Source: Paracoccaceae bacterium
Lineage (GTDB): Bacteria; Pseudomonadota; Alphaproteobacteria; Rhodobacterales; Rhodobacteraceae
Assembly (NCBI GenBank): GCA_027013095.1
Contig: JALUYI010000052.1
Span: 62,001 to 126,000, forward strand
Length of the DNA: 64,000 nt
Reading direction: 5' to 3'
The position numbers were made by a program, and so were the translations under genes. Of this stretch, positions 19,416 to 29,346 are shown piece by piece. Numbering within the stretch: position 1 is the first letter of the stretch; each line of letters begins with the position of its first letter. The notes beneath the pieces were generated by a model that saw only the letters and a program-made list of their open reading frames with translations, searched no databases and had not been told where the DNA came from.

Positions 19416-20711
19416 ATGGATACAATCTTTGCTCTGGCAACCGCGCGTGGCCGGGCTGGCGTCGCTGTCATACGGGTGTCTGGCCCGCGGGCGGTGGCCG
19501 CAGCCGAGACCCTTGCAGGTGCCCTCCCACGCCCGCGACAGGCGGCCCTGCGCCGGTTGCGGGACAGGGCTGGCGGCACGCTCGACGACGCGCTGGTGAT
19601 CTGTTTTCAAAAGGGTGCCAGTTTCACCGGCGAGGATGTCGTGGAACTGCACCTGCATGGCAGCCCGGCGACCGTTTCGGCGGTGCAGGCCGAGCTTGCG
19701 CATCTTCCGGGTCTGCGCCTTGCTGAACCGGGTGAGTTCACGCGCCGCGCGCTGGAAAATGGTTGCCTCGATTTGGTTCAGGTCGAGGGGCTTGGCGATC
19801 TGCTCGAGGCGGAAACCGAAGCACAGCGAAAGCAGGCGTTGCGCGTGTTTGAGGGTGAGCTTGGCAAACTGGTCAAGACTTGGCGTCAAAATCTTATTCG
19901 GGCGGCAGCGCTGCTGGAGGCGACCATTGATTTTTCGGATGAGGATATCCCGGTTGATGTCACGCCGGAGGTTCTGGATCTGATCGAGAAAACCCTGGTT
20001 GACCTCCGGCGCGAAAGTGCGGGCAGCCGCGTGTCCGAGCGGATCCGAGACGGGTTTGAGGTGGCCATCGTCGGGCGGCCGAATGTCGGCAAATCGACGT
20101 TGCTCAATCGTCTTGCCGGGCGCGAGGCCGCGATCACGTCCGAAATCGCTGGTACGACGCGCGATGTGATCGAGCTTCGGATGGATTTGGACGGCTTACC
20201 GGTCAGCTTTCTTGATACGGCTGGGCTGCGCGCCTCAGACGATTCGCTCGAGGCGGAGGGGGTTAAACGGGCAATTTCTCGGGCGGAAAACGCGGATATC
20301 CGATTGTTCCTGACAATGGATGGCGGCATTTCCGACCTTGGTTTGGCGGCAAGACCGGATGATTTGATTGTTCTAGCAAAATCAGATTTATCTACTAATA
20401 ACAATATGTTATCTGTATCTGGCCTGACCGGTTTCGGGTTGGAAGAGCTGCTTGCGAAAATTGGTGACAGGTTGGAAAGGCGTGCAGCCAGCGCGGCAAC
20501 GGCGACACGCCAGCGGCATCGTGAGGCGATTGATTCGGCAATCGGGGCTTTGGAATCAGCAAAACTTGGTGTAGAGAACGCGCCTGATGCGGTTGAGCTT
20601 GCCGCCGAGAATATACGCGTCGCTATCCGCGGTCTGGATTGTCTGATCGGCTATGTGGATGTCGAGCACGTGCTGGATGAAATTTTTGCCAGTTTCTGTC
20701 TGGGCAAATAG
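19416..20711 (+). CDS. mnmE: tRNA modification GTPase MnmE (TrmE)
   Basis: MnmE works with MnmG to place the aminomethyl-type group on wobble U34 of tRNAs. The 431-residue protein has an N-terminal tetrahydrofolate-binding domain (1-118), a helical domain with an inserted G domain whose G1 is GRPNVGKS (220-227) followed by TTRDVIE, and the catalytic C-terminal CLGK. The start at 19416 matches homologs; the frame opens at 19383. A local A/T-rich patch (about 20375-20415) within the G domain uses codons unlike the rest. The stop lies two bases before the mnmG GTG. Confidence 0.95.
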   Translation: MDTIFALATARGRAGVAVIRVSGPRAVAAAETLAGALPRPRQAALRRLRDRAGGTLDDALVICFQKGASFTGEDVVELHLHGSPATVSAVQAELAHLPGLRLAEPGEFTRRALENGCLDLVQVEGLGDLLEAETEAQRKQALRVFEGELGKLVKTWRQNLIRAAALLEATIDFSDEDIPVDVTPEVLDLIEKTLVDLRRESAGSRVSERIRDGFEVAIVGRPNVGKSTLLNRLAGREAAITSEIAGTTRDVIELRMDLDGLPVSFLDTAGLRASDDSLEAEGVKRAISRAENADIRLFLTMDGGISDLGLAARPDDLIVLAKSDLSTNNNMLSVSGLTGFGLEELLAKIGDRLERRAASAATATRQRHREAIDSAIGALESAKLGVENAPDAVELAAENIRVAIRGLDCLIGYVDVEHVLDEIFASFCLGK

Positions 20712-20713
20712 GA

Positions 20714-22591
20714 GTGTTTCACGTGAAACAATTCGACTTTGATGTGATCGTGATCGGAGGGGGCCACGCAGGGGCCGAGGCGGCGCATGCCGCGGCAAGG
20801 GTCGGTGCGCGTACTGTTTTGATCACGCATAGCCGGTGTAAAATCGGCGAGATGTCCTGCAACCCGGCGATAGGTGGCCTTGGCAAGGGTCATCTCGTCC
20901 GCGAAATTGATGCGCTTGATGGTCTGATGGGGCGCGTTGCCGACCGTGCAGGGATCCAGTTCCGGCTGCTTAATCGACGAAAGGGGCCTGCGGTTCAAGG
21001 TCCGCGTGCGCAGGCGGATCGTGCGGTTTATCGCGCAACTATGCAGGCCGAGATCAAGCGCACGCAAAACTTGACAGTGCTTGAAGGCGAGGTCGCCGAT
21101 CTGATCGTGTCTGGCGGTCAAATTGGCGGCGTGGTGCTGGCGGATAGGGCGTCGGTCACCTCGCGGCGTGTTGTTTTGACCGCCGGAACCTTTTTGCGCG
21201 GTGTCATTCATATCGGCGATGTCTCGCACCCCGGGGGCCGGATGGGTGAGAATGCGGCAATCCCGTTGGCGCAACGGATTGATGACTTTGGCCTGCCCAT
21301 GGGCCGCTTGAAAACTGGCACACCGCCACGCCTAGACGGCCGGACGATAAATTGGGAGGGCCTGCAATCGCAACCAGGGGATGCCAACCCTGTGATGTTT
21401 TCGTTTCTGTCGGGCAGACCTGCATTAAGACAGATTTCTTGCGGGATCACCCAGACGACCACGGAAACACATGAAATCATTCGGAAAAATCTTGATAGAT
21501 CGGCGATGTATGGAGGCCATATCGACGGTGTGGGGCCACGGTATTGTCCTTCGATCGAAGATAAGATCGTCAGATTTTCCGATAAACCCTCGCATCAAAT
21601 TTTTCTCGAACCTGAGGGGCTTGATGATACGACGATTTACCCGAACGGGATTTCGACGTCGTTACCGCTGGAGGTGCAGGAGGCTTATGTCAGGACTATT
21701 CCGGGCCTTGAGGGGGCAAAAATAACCCAACCGGGATATGCGATTGAATATGACTACGTGGACCCACGGGCGCTGGGCGGCGACCTGCAGGTGAAATTGG
21801 TTAACGGTCTCTATTTTGCTGGGCAGATCAATGGTACGACCGGCTATGAGGAGGCCGCGGCGCAAGGTCTGGTCGCGGGACTGAACGCTGGGCTTGCGGC
21901 AACGGATCGAGAGAGTATCGCGTTTGGCCGGTCCGAAGCCTATATCGGCGTCATGATCGACGACCTGATTACCCGAGGAGTGTCCGAGCCCTACCGGATG
22001 TTCACCTCACGCGCCGAGTTTCGCCTGTCGCTGCGTGCCGATAACGCCGATCAACGCCTTACGCCAAAGGGGGTTTTGGCCGGATGTGTCGGATCGGAGC
22101 GGGCAGCGCAGTTTCAGAAAAAAATGGATGGTTTGGAGGATGCCTCAAACCGGCTGGCTTCGCGCAGTGTAACGCCTAGCGTAGCGAACAAGGCTGGTCT
22201 GAGGCTGAATCTGGACGGCGTGGCCCGAAGTGGCCTTGATCTCTTGTCTTTCCCAGATATTGATTTCGACGATCTTCTGAAATTGTGGCCGGAACTCTCT
22301 GATATTAAACCAGAATACCGTGATCAGGTTGCAAAGGATGCGCTATACCGCCACTATATCTTGCGGCAGAGACAAGATGTCCTGGCGCTTAAGCGTGACG
22401 CTGAACACAGGATCCCGGCAGGATTTGATTATTCTTCAGTGGTTGGTCTTTCAAACGAGGTTCGGGCAAAGCTGCTTGATGTTCGACCCGAAACACTCGC
22501 CCAAGCGGCAAGAATAGAGGGGGTAACACCAGCAGCGTTGTCCTTGATTCTTGCGTGGTTGCGCCGCTCGGGCTTGGAAAAGGCTGTCTGA
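20714..22591 (+). CDS. mnmG: tRNA uridine-5-carboxymethylaminomethyl modification enzyme MnmG (GidA)
   Basis: MnmG is the FAD-dependent partner of MnmE. The 625-residue protein has the FAD-binding [17 protein letters not shown] near the start, a [26 protein letters not shown] segment (two conserved blocks) and the C-terminal helical MnmE/tRNA-binding domain. The start is a GTG at 20714 whose first codons (reading MFHVKQ) are the parS palindrome itself; relatives also start MFHVK, so the site and the coding start are one. A second GTG at 20723 is in frame, but GGAG at 20711 favours neither clearly. Confidence 0.96.
   Translation: MFHVKQFDFDVIVIGGGHAGAEAAHAAARVGARTVLITHSRCKIGEMSCNPAIGGLGKGHLVREIDALDGLMGRVADRAGIQFRLLNRRKGPAVQGPRAQADRAVYRATMQAEIKRTQNLTVLEGEVADLIVSGGQIGGVVLADRASVTSRRVVLTAGTFLRGVIHIGDVSHPGGRMGENAAIPLAQRIDDFGLPMGRLKTGTPPRLDGRTINWEGLQSQPGDANPVMFSFLSGRPALRQISCGITQTTTETHEIIRKNLDRSAMYGGHIDGVGPRYCPSIEDKIVRFSDKPSHQIFLEPEGLDDTTIYPNGISTSLPLEVQEAYVRTIPGLEGAKITQPGYAIEYDYVDPRALGGDLQVKLVNGLYFAGQINGTTGYEEAAAQGLVAGLNAGLAATDRESIAFGRSEAYIGVMIDDLITRGVSEPYRMFTSRAEFRLSLRADNADQRLTPKGVLAGCVGSERAAQFQKKMDGLEDASNRLASRSVTPSVANKAGLRLNLDGVARSGLDLLSFPDIDFDDLLKLWPELSDIKPEYRDQVAKDALYRHYILRQRQDVLALKRDAEHRIPAGFDYSSVVGLSNEVRAKLLDVRPETLAQAARIEGVTPAALSLILAWLRRSGLEKAV
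20715..20730. other. parS: parS centromere site over the mnmG start
   Basis: TGTTTCACGTGAAACA, the perfect 16-bp ParB-binding palindrome known from Bacillus, Caulobacter and Rhodobacterales, occupies 20715-20730. It includes two bases of the GTG start codon of mnmG and encodes residues 2 to 6. It lies about 3.3 kb from the proposed oriC and 3.3 kb before parB. Confidence 0.95.
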
Positions 22592-23241
22592 TGGCCACCA
22601 ATAATCCGGGATTTCGGTTTTTGGACGAACTGAATGTTTCACGTGAAACAATTGAGCGGCTGGAAATATATGATACTCTATTAAGGAAGTGGAATCCCGC
22701 CATTAACCTTGTGGCAAAATCAACTTTACACGATGCTCGCGATCGCCATTTTTCCGATTCGCTGCAACTGTGGTCGTTAAAACCCACCAGCGCCAGCAAC
22801 TGGGTGGACCTAGGGTCTGGAGGAGGGTTTCCCGGTATGGTCATCGCCATTCTGGCCTTTGATCTGGCCCCCAAGATGAAGGTTACCTTGATCGACAGCG
22901 ACGCCCGAAAATCTGCGTTTTTGACCGCTGTCAAGCAGGAAACTGGGATTGAAGCGGAAATATTGGCTGGGAGAGCCGAATCTCTTGCTCCTATGGAGGC
23001 AGACGTGTTGTCCGCCCGGGCGTTAGCGCCGCTTCCGGCCCTTCTCGACCATGCCAAGCGGCATATGGCTGCGGATGGGATGGCTGTCTTTCCAAAGGGA
23101 AAAAGCTACGAATACGAATTGACGGCAGCGCGAAAATACTGGACATTCGACCTGACCGAGACACCCAGCAGGACTGACCCTGAGGGGGTTATCCTTACAA
23201 TCAGAGGCCTCGCGCGTGTCAACGATACAAAAACCCGGTGA
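22591..23241 (+). CDS. rsmG: 16S rRNA (guanine527-N7)-methyltransferase RsmG (GidB)
   Basis: RsmG methylates G527 of 16S rRNA. The 216-residue protein shows the RKWNPAINLVAKSTL segment (about 33-47), the SAM-binding WVDLGSGGGFPGMVIAIL (about 71-88) and a later SARALAPLPALLDHA motif. The frame is open from 22555, but the ATG at 22591 shares its A with the mnmG stop. A second parS lies in codons 15-20. The 3' end overlaps the proposed parA start by 26 bases. Confidence 0.95.
   Translation: MATNNPGFRFLDELNVSRETIERLEIYDTLLRKWNPAINLVAKSTLHDARDRHFSDSLQLWSLKPTSASNWVDLGSGGGFPGMVIAILAFDLAPKMKVTLIDSDARKSAFLTAVKQETGIEAEILAGRAESLAPMEADVLSARALAPLPALLDHAKRHMAADGMAVFPKGKSYEYELTAARKYWTFDLTETPSRTDPEGVILTIRGLARVNDTKTR
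22635..22650. other. parS: Second parS centromere site inside rsmG
   Basis: The perfect 16-bp palindrome TGTTTCACGTGAAACA recurs at 22635-22650, encoding part of the NVSRET segment near the RsmG N-terminus. It is identical to the site at 20715 and 1920 bases from it. Both sites stand within 2 kb of parA/parB. Confidence 0.95.
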
Positions 23242-24031
23242 AAAACCGAAAATTATTGCCATTGCCAATCAAAAAGGCGGCGTCGGAAAGACCACGACGG
23301 CCATAAATCTCGGGACTGCTTTGGCCGCGGTTGGCAAGGATGTGCTGCTTATTGACATCGACCCCCAGGGAAATGCGTCAACAGGCCTTGGCCTTGCGGC
23401 CGATCAACGCGACCTGACCGCTTATGACCTGCTTTTGGATGGGGCTGCGATCGAGGAGGTTGTTTGCGAGACACAGGTCCCGCAACTCCTAGTTATTCCG
23501 GCAACAACTGATTTGAGCTCGGCTGATATCGAGCTTGCCGGAAATGATAACCGTGCGCAAAAATTAAGATCTATCTTGCGCGATGGGGCCTTGGCCCCGT
23601 TCCATTTTGACTATGTTCTGATTGACTGTCCGCCATCGCTGAATTTGTTAACTTTGAATGCAATGGTTGCTGCAGATTCTGTTCTGGTTCCGTTGCAGTG
23701 TGAATTTTTTGCCCTCGAAGGCCTGTCCCAGCTTATGATTTCGATTCAAGAGGTCCGTCAGACGATAAATCCCGACCTTCGGATTGAGGGGATAGTTTTG
23801 ACGATGTATGATTCGCGGAACAATCTGTCGCGGCAGGTTGAGACGGACGTTCGCGAGAATCTTGGTGAGCTGGTGTTCCGCACAATCATACCGCGCAACG
23901 TCCGGCTGAGCGAGGCGCCATCCTACGCGATGCCCGCGCTCCTTTACGATCACACCAGCAAGGGCAGCATCGCCTACCAGAAACTGGCCGCTGAGGTGTT
24001 GCGAAACAACAGCCGTGGAAGGGTCAAATAA
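23216..24031 (+). CDS. parA: Chromosome partitioning ATPase ParA (Soj)
   Basis: ParA is the DNA-bound ATPase that moves ParB-parS complexes and so segregates origins. The 271-residue protein has the deviant Walker A KGGVGKTT (20-27), IDIDPQGNASTGLG and Walker B VLIDCPPS (about 121-128). The start is GTG at 23216, overlapping rsmG by 26 bases; no other good start codon lies before the Walker motif. parB follows after 21 bases. Confidence 0.95.
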   Translation: MSTIQKPGEKPKIIAIANQKGGVGKTTTAINLGTALAAVGKDVLLIDIDPQGNASTGLGLAADQRDLTAYDLLLDGAAIEEVVCETQVPQLLVIPATTDLSSADIELAGNDNRAQKLRSILRDGALAPFHFDYVLIDCPPSLNLLTLNAMVAADSVLVPLQCEFFALEGLSQLMISIQEVRQTINPDLRIEGIVLTMYDSRNNLSRQVETDVRENLGELVFRTIIPRNVRLSEAPSYAMPALLYDHTSKGSIAYQKLAAEVLRNNSRGRVK

Positions 24032-24052
24032 TGGGTCTAAAGGATTGTAATC

Positions 24053-24961
24053 ATGGGTAATTCTTCAAAACCTAAGCGTGGTCTCGGGCGCGGCTTGTCG
24101 GCGCTGATGGCCGATACAAACATCAGCAAATCAGCACAAAATTTGGATGAGCCCGCTAAAAAACAGCCGGATACCGAGCTCCCGATAGAAAAGCTTCGTC
24201 CGAACCCTGACCAACCGCGTCGTGATTTTGACAACACCGAGCTAGAAGAATTGGCCGCATCAATTCGCGAGAAAGGAATTATTCAACCCTTGTTGGTCCG
24301 GCGGGATCCGCAAAATCCAGACGATTACCAGATTATTGCGGGTGAGCGTCGCTGGCGGGCCGCTCAACTGGCCAATTTGCATGATATCCCGGTTCTGATT
24401 CGCGAGTTGAACGACACAGAGGTGATCGAGGTGGCGATCATCGAAAATATCCAGCGCGCCGATCTGAATGCGGTCGAAGAGGCGGCCGGCTATCGACAGC
24501 TTATGGAAAAATTTGGCCATACACAGGAAAAATTGGCCGAGGCTCTAGGTAAAAGCCGCAGCCATATCGCCAATCTTTTGCGGCTTTTGTCGCTGCCTCA
24601 GGATGTTCTCGACCTTTTGCGGGACGGAAAATTAAGCGCCGGACACGCACGGGCGCTGGTTACGGCCGAAAACCCCTCGGTTTTGGCACGCCGAATTGTT
24701 GCCTCGGGGCTGTCTGTGCGGCAAGCCGAAAAGCTGGCAAAGGGGAGGGTCGATAAATCAGATTCCTCCAGTAAAAACAAACCGGTGAAGGACGCTGATA
24801 CCAAAGCGCTTGAACAAGATCTGAGTGCAAATATTGGGTTGAAAGTCGAGATTGACCACCACGCTGGAAAACAGTCCGGTGTTGTCAGGATTTCCTATGA
24901 GACACTTGACGAACTTGATGAGCTTTGCCAACAACTGACCTTTACCGAAGGAAAGGCCTGA
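24053..24961 (+). CDS. parB: Chromosome partitioning protein ParB (Spo0J)
   Basis: ParB loads at parS and spreads as a CTP-dependent clamp. The 302-residue protein has the N-terminal LGRGLSALM that stimulates ParA, the CTP-binding GERRWRA box (97-103) and ENIQRADLN (131-139), the helix-turn-helix GHTQEKLAEALGKSRSHIANLL (two halves, about 155-176) and a C-terminal dimer domain. It lies 21 bases after parA. The two perfect parS sites are within 3.4 kb upstream. Confidence 0.96.
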   Translation: MGNSSKPKRGLGRGLSALMADTNISKSAQNLDEPAKKQPDTELPIEKLRPNPDQPRRDFDNTELEELAASIREKGIIQPLLVRRDPQNPDDYQIIAGERRWRAAQLANLHDIPVLIRELNDTEVIEVAIIENIQRADLNAVEEAAGYRQLMEKFGHTQEKLAEALGKSRSHIANLLRLLSLPQDVLDLLRDGKLSAGHARALVTAENPSVLARRIVASGLSVRQAEKLAKGRVDKSDSSSKNKPVKDADTKALEQDLSANIGLKVEIDHHAGKQSGVVRISYETLDELDELCQQLTFTEGKA

Positions 24962-25000
24962 TCGGACACGCTGTGTTCGTTCACGCTTGGGCAAGCCGTC

Positions 25001-26155
25001 TTAATCCACCAAAAGCTCTCGCGTAATCGAATTCAAAACCATCCGCCCGTGGGCCGAGACAGTCAGGTGAGATTCGCTCCGAGTCACCAACCCCAGATCG
25101 ACAAGATTGGCAACCTTTTCCTCGATCAGCGCGCCACCCATCTGCTTGAGGCGTAAAAGATCCAGCCCCTCGGAGAGGCGAAGGCCCATCATCACAAATT
25201 CGGTGACGCGATCTGCCGTGTCAAGCGGGACTCGCGAATGTTCGGCATTTCCGCGTGTGGCCTTTTCCAACCATATATCCGGGGATAGATCAGTATCTAT
25301 ACTATATCTGGTGTCATCAACAGTCAGACGCCCGTGTGCTCCGGGGCCTATGCCGATGTAATCCCCGCTGCGCCAATAGAGTAGGTTATGCCGGGCCTGC
25401 GCCCACGGCCTAGCGTGATTTGAAACCTCGTAGGCAGGTAAATTGGCGCTTTTGCAGAGGTCTTGGGTCAATTGATACATGTCCGCGGCAAGATCATCAC
25501 TGGGTAAGCCGGGCAGCCGGTGAGCCTGATGCAGGCGGCCAAAAGCGGTATCCGGCTCAATCGTTAACTGATAGACCGACAGGTGATCGAGATCCAGAGC
25601 CAGCGCTTGGGAAAGTTCGGCCTCCCACGCGCTCAGGCTTTGATCCTGCCGCGCATAGATCAGATCGAAACTGGAGCGAAGGAAAACCGCGCGGGCGATT
25701 TCAATGGCGTGCAGGGCCTCGGCAGTGCTGTGGAGGCGCCCCAATCGCCTGAGGTCATTGTCGTTAAGTGCCTGAATTCCAACGGAAACCCGGTTAACGC
25801 CTGCTGCGCGAAAATCCTTGAATTTCCCCAGTTCAATCGAGGTTGGGTTTGCTTCGAGGGTGATCTCGACATCGCGCGCCAGAGGCCAGTGTTCGGCGAT
25901 GCACGCGATCAGTGTCTCAATCAGAGCGGGGTCCATCAAGCTGGGGGTGCCGCCGCCAAAAAATATCGAATTTACTATGCGTTGCGGTGTCTCCCTTGCA
26001 TATCTCCGCAATTCAGAGACAAAGGCACGGGCCCACGCGCGTTGATCGACCGCAGCGGCGACATGCGAATTGAAATCGCAGTAGGGGCATTTCGACTGAC
26101 AAAAAGGCCAGTGAACGTAGATCCCAAAGCCGCCAGCCTGCCAGTCGTCACGCAT
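25001..26155 (-). CDS. hemW: Radical SAM protein HemW (HemN-like haem chaperone)
   Basis: HemW relatives of coproporphyrinogen dehydrogenase bind haem and a [4Fe-4S] cluster. The 384-residue protein starts with [14 protein letters not shown], giving the radical SAM CxxxCxxC motif, then [11 protein letters not shown] and [10 protein letters not shown]. It lacks the N-terminal extra Cys typical of true HemN and ends with a HemN C-terminal domain. The start at 26155 (MRDDWQ) overlaps rdgB by eight bases; the frame extends to 26182. It is the last gene of the rph-rdgB-hemW run and converges on parB. Confidence 0.93.
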   Translation of the reverse strand: MRDDWQAGGFGIYVHWPFCQSKCPYCDFNSHVAAAVDQRAWARAFVSELRRYARETPQRIVNSIFFGGGTPSLMDPALIETLIACIAEHWPLARDVEITLEANPTSIELGKFKDFRAAGVNRVSVGIQALNDNDLRRLGRLHSTAEALHAIEIARAVFLRSSFDLIYARQDQSLSAWEAELSQALALDLDHLSVYQLTIEPDTAFGRLHQAHRLPGLPSDDLAADMYQLTQDLCKSANLPAYEVSNHARPWAQARHNLLYWRSGDYIGIGPGAHGRLTVDDTRYSIDTDLSPDIWLEKATRGNAEHSRVPLDTADRVTEFVMMGLRLSEGLDLLRLKQMGGALIEEKVANLVDLGLVTRSESHLTVSAHGRMVLNSITRELLVD

Positions 26156-26759
26156 CGTCAAGCGCTGCGACAAGCTGGGCAAAGGCGACCGCGCGGTGGC
26201 TCATGGCGTGCTTTTCAACGGGGTCCATCTCGCCAAAGGTTTGCTCTTTGCCGAGCGGTTGAAACATCGGGTCAAAGCCAAAGCCACGCGAGCCGCGCAA
26301 GGGCCAGACGAGGGCCCCGGCAACAGAGCCTTCAAAAACCATGTCCTCGCCGTCGGGCCAGGCAAGGCACAGGGCGCAGACGAAACGGGCGGTGCGCGGG
26401 TGAGGGGCGTCGCGTTCGTTCAACATCGACCAGACCCGAGTCATCGCAAGACCAAAATCTCGACCGTTCGGGGTTTCGGCCCAATTTGCGGTGTAAACGC
26501 CCGGGGCGCCATTCAGGGCGTCCACCATCAGTCCGCTGTCATCCGAAAGGGCAGGCAGGCCGGTCTCTTTAGCCGCAAAATGGGCCTTGATCCGGGCATT
26601 GCCGATGAAATTATCCTCGGTCTCCTCGGGCTCGGTCAGGCCAAAGTCGGCAGCCGAACGGGTGCCGATCTGAAAGGGCCGCAAAAGGTCCGATATTTCG
26701 ACCAGCTTTCCCTTATTGTGCGACGCCAGGACGATGTCTTGGCCAGTGAGCTTGCGCAT
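26148..26759 (-). CDS. rdgB: XTP/dITP pyrophosphatase (Ham1/RdgB)
   Basis: RdgB removes deaminated purine triphosphates (XTP, dITP) from the nucleotide pool. The 203-residue protein has the [10 protein letters not shown] start motif (13-22), the central [21 protein letters not shown] block (about 71-91) and [10 protein letters not shown], then SHRAVAF near the end, all characteristic. It begins one base before the rph stop and overlaps hemW by eight bases. Confidence 0.96.
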   Translation of the reverse strand: MRKLTGQDIVLASHNKGKLVEISDLLRPFQIGTRSAADFGLTEPEETEDNFIGNARIKAHFAAKETGLPALSDDSGLMVDALNGAPGVYTANWAETPNGRDFGLAMTRVWSMLNERDAPHPRTARFVCALCLAWPDGEDMVFEGSVAGALVWPLRGSRGFGFDPMFQPLGKEQTFGEMDPVEKHAMSHRAVAFAQLVAALDDA

Positions 26760-26760
26760 C

Positions 26761-27477
26761 TCAGCCCCCGGTTGCTTCCTTTTGAGCGGAGACCAGCTGG
26801 GTAACCCCGATCTCGGCCAGCGCCAGAAGACGATCCAGCTCGGCGCGGCTGAATGGCGCGCCTTCGGCAGAGGCCTGAACCTCGATCAGCTTGCCCGCAC
26901 CGGTCATGACAAAATTCGCATCGGTGCCCGCCTCGCTGTCCTCGGCATAGTCCAGATCCAGCACCGGCTGCCCGCCATAAATGCCACAGCTGACCGCGGC
27001 GACGTGGTTCAAAATCGGGTCCGTCGAGATCTGTCCAGCCTTCAGCAGCTTGTTTACTGCCAGACGCAGGGCAACCCAGCCGCCGGTGATCGAGGCACAA
27101 CGGGTGCCACCATCGGCCTGAAGAACATCGCAATCGACGGTAATTTGTCGCTCACCCAGCGCAACGCGATCAATTCCTGCGCGTAAGCTGCGCCCGATAA
27201 GGCGTTGTATTTCTTGTGTTCTGCCAGATTGCTTACCAGCGGTTGCCTCGCGCCGGTTGCGGCTGGTTGTGGCCCGGGGCAACATTCCGTATTCGGCCGT
27301 GACCCAACCGAGGCCGCTGTTTCGCATGAAGGGAGGGACGCGCTCTTCCAATGTTGCAGTGCAGAGAACATGGGTCTCGCCGCATTTGATCAGGCACGAG
27401 CCCTCGGCATGTTTTGTGATCCCGACCTCAATTGAAATCGGGCGGATTTCTTCTATATCTCTGCCAGAAGGACGCAT
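26761..27477 (-). CDS. rph: Ribonuclease PH
   Basis: RNase PH trims tRNA 3' ends using phosphate. The 238-residue protein starts [17 protein letters not shown] and holds the family motifs [14 protein letters not shown], the Arg-rich [13 protein letters not shown] segment and [14 protein letters not shown]. The frame is open back to 27687, but homology begins at 27477, just after the divergent hrcA control region. It heads the leftward rph-rdgB-hemW operon. Confidence 0.96.
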   Translation of the reverse strand: MRPSGRDIEEIRPISIEVGITKHAEGSCLIKCGETHVLCTATLEERVPPFMRNSGLGWVTAEYGMLPRATTSRNRREATAGKQSGRTQEIQRLIGRSLRAGIDRVALGERQITVDCDVLQADGGTRCASITGGWVALRLAVNKLLKAGQISTDPILNHVAAVSCGIYGGQPVLDLDYAEDSEAGTDANFVMTGAGKLIEVQASAEGAPFSRAELDRLLALAEIGVTQLVSAQKEATGG

Positions 27478-27607
27478 CGGTTTTCCTTTTCTTTTTCGCT
27501 GTTGCCCCATACCCTGTCCGCGACTGCCGAGTAAAGGGGCGACGGCGTCCCTTGTTGCGCAACGTCGCGCTTTTTGAACCGTCAAACCACTGGATGAGGA
27601 CGCAAGC

Positions 27608-28675
27608 ATGCCCAAGATTCCCAATCCGTTTGATGACATGAATGCCCGAACCCGCGATGTTTTTCGTACGCTGGTCGAATCTTTCATCGAAACCGGTGAG
27701 CCGGTCGGCTCGCGGACCTTGTCAAAATCGCTGAGCGAGGGAATCTCGGCGGCGACGATCCGAAATGTGATGCAGGACCTCGAGCATTTGGGCCTGTTGA
27801 ACTCACCTCACGTCTCGGCCGGGCGGGTTCCGACACAGCTTGGCCTCAGAATGTTCGTCGATTCTCTTCTCGAGGTCGGGGATTTGTCAAAGACCGAGCA
27901 ACGCCAGATAGAAGAGACGATCGAGACCGACAAAAGCGATGTTTCCCGTATGCTGGATCAGGCTGGTGCGGTCCTGTCCGCCCTCAGCCACGGCGCCGGA
28001 CTGGTTCTGACGCCAAAAACTGAAGCACCGATAAAGCACGTTGAGTTCATCTCACTCTCACCGGACCGGGCGCTGGTGGTTCTGGTGCTGGCCGATGGAA
28101 ACGTTGAAAACCGGGTCTTTACCCCACCGCCCGGCCAGACCCCAGCGGCCATGCGCGAAGCGGCCAATTTCCTGAACGCCATGGTTCAGGGTCGCACCCT
28201 GTCCGAGCTGGGCACGGTGGTTGCGCAGGAAATCGCCAAGCACCGACAGGAGTTGGACAGTCTGGCGGCGCAACTGGTGCGAGACGGGCTGGCGGTTTGG
28301 GAGAACAAGGGCAACAGCCAAGAGCGCTTGATTGTGCGCGGGCAATCCAACCTTATTGAAAACGATTCGGTTGGCGAGGATCTGGAACGCATCAAGATCC
28401 TGTTTGACGACCTCGAGCGCAAGCGCGATCTGGCACAGTTTCTCGAGCTTGCTCAAGAGGGTGAGGGTGTGCGTATTTTTATTGGCTCGGAAAACAAACT
28501 TTTTTCACTTTCCGGTAGCTCTTTGGTCATTTCTCCTTATATGAACTCTGACCGTAAAATTATTGGCGCCGTTGGCGTGATCGGGCCGACGCGGTTGAAC
28601 TATGGCCGCATCGTTCCGATCGTTGACTATACGGCGCAACTGGTCGGGCGGATGTTGTCTGGCCGGAATTCGTGA
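27608..28675 (+). CDS. hrcA: Heat-inducible transcription repressor HrcA
   Basis: HrcA represses heat-shock operons by binding CIRCE elements. The 355-residue protein has a winged-helix N-terminus ([17 protein letters not shown], then [18 protein letters not shown]) and a GAF-like core. It is followed by grpE after 12 bases, the usual pairing. I searched the upstream spacers of hrcA and of dnaK by eye and saw no CIRCE (TTAGCACTC-N9-GAGTGCTAA), so its target must lie elsewhere, for example at groESL outside this window. Confidence 0.95.
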   Translation: MPKIPNPFDDMNARTRDVFRTLVESFIETGEPVGSRTLSKSLSEGISAATIRNVMQDLEHLGLLNSPHVSAGRVPTQLGLRMFVDSLLEVGDLSKTEQRQIEETIETDKSDVSRMLDQAGAVLSALSHGAGLVLTPKTEAPIKHVEFISLSPDRALVVLVLADGNVENRVFTPPPGQTPAAMREAANFLNAMVQGRTLSELGTVVAQEIAKHRQELDSLAAQLVRDGLAVWENKGNSQERLIVRGQSNLIENDSVGEDLERIKILFDDLERKRDLAQFLELAQEGEGVRIFIGSENKLFSLSGSSLVISPYMNSDRKIIGAVGVIGPTRLNYGRIVPIVDYTAQLVGRMLSGRNS

Positions 28676-28687
28676 AAGAGGCCAAGG

Positions 28688-29299
28688 ATGGCAGAAAAGG
28701 AAAAAGACGTGCCGAATGCTCAGAAAAACGAACCGCCGTTCGACCCGGTGGACTTTGACGAGGCAGACCCGCTGGCGCTGGACGATGCCGCCGGCGAGTG
28801 GGAGCAGTTGGTCGCCGAGCGCGATGACCTCAAGGACCGATTGGTCCGGGCCCTTGCCGAGGCCGAAAACATCCGCAAGCGCGGTGAGCGCGACCGCCGC
28901 GATGCAGAGATCTATGGTGGCTCGAAACTGGCGCGGGACATGCTGGCGGTCTATGATAACCTGAAACGGGCGCTCGAAACCGTCGATGATAGCCAGCGGA
29001 CCACCTCTAAGGCGCTTATCGAGGGGATTGAACTGACGCTGCGCGACCTTCTGGCGTCTTTTGAGCGGCACAAGATCGTGCGCATTACCCCCAAGATCGG
29101 GGATAAATTTGACCCCAAGCTCCATCAGGCAATGTTCGAAGCGCCGCTGCCTGACACCACCGCCGGACAGATTATCCAGACCATGACCGAGGGGTTCATG
29201 ATTGGTGACCGGCTTTTGCGACCGGCCCAGGTTGGCGTTTCGTCAACTCCGGCCCCCGCGCAAACCAACCCGGCTCCCGAATCCGACCCTCAAAACTGA
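28688..29299 (+). CDS. grpE: Nucleotide exchange factor GrpE
   Basis: GrpE releases ADP from DnaK. The 203-residue protein has an acidic, disordered N-terminus (about 1-35), a long coiled coil (about 38-95, including ALAEAENIRKRGERDRRDAE) and a beta domain ending with GFMIGDRLLRPAQVGVS. It lies 12 bases downstream of hrcA. Its convergent neighbour mutS is separated by a strong hairpin. Confidence 0.95.
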   Translation: MAEKEKDVPNAQKNEPPFDPVDFDEADPLALDDAAGEWEQLVAERDDLKDRLVRALAEAENIRKRGERDRRDAEIYGGSKLARDMLAVYDNLKRALETVDDSQRTTSKALIEGIELTLRDLLASFERHKIVRITPKIGDKFDPKLHQAMFEAPLPDTTAGQIIQTMTEGFMIGDRLLRPAQVGVSSTPAPAQTNPAPESDPQN

Positions 29300-29315
29300 C
29301 ACGCGCAGATGAGCG

Positions 29316-29341
29316 GACCCGGATCACAAATTATCCGGGTC
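29316..29341. terminator. Hairpin between convergent grpE and mutS, likely bidirectional terminator
   Basis: GACCCGGAT (29316-29324) and ATCCGGGTC (29333-29341) form a perfect nine-base-pair stem with an eight-base A/T-rich loop. It fills most of the 47-base gap between the two convergent stops. On the plus strand TGTTCCTAATTT follows; there is no long T-run, so termination may be partial or the hairpin may protect 3' ends. Confidence 0.6.
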
Positions 29342-29346
29342 TGTTC

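Noticed and set aside
25583-26572. Plus-strand frame of 329 codons opposite hemW and rdgB
   Set aside because: It is antisense to two well-supported genes and has no domain; long shadow frames are common in this GC-rich DNA.
27478-27607. CIRCE operator upstream of hrcA or dnaK
   Set aside because: The 9-9-9 inverted repeat TTAGCACTC/GAGTGCTAA was not seen in either spacer.
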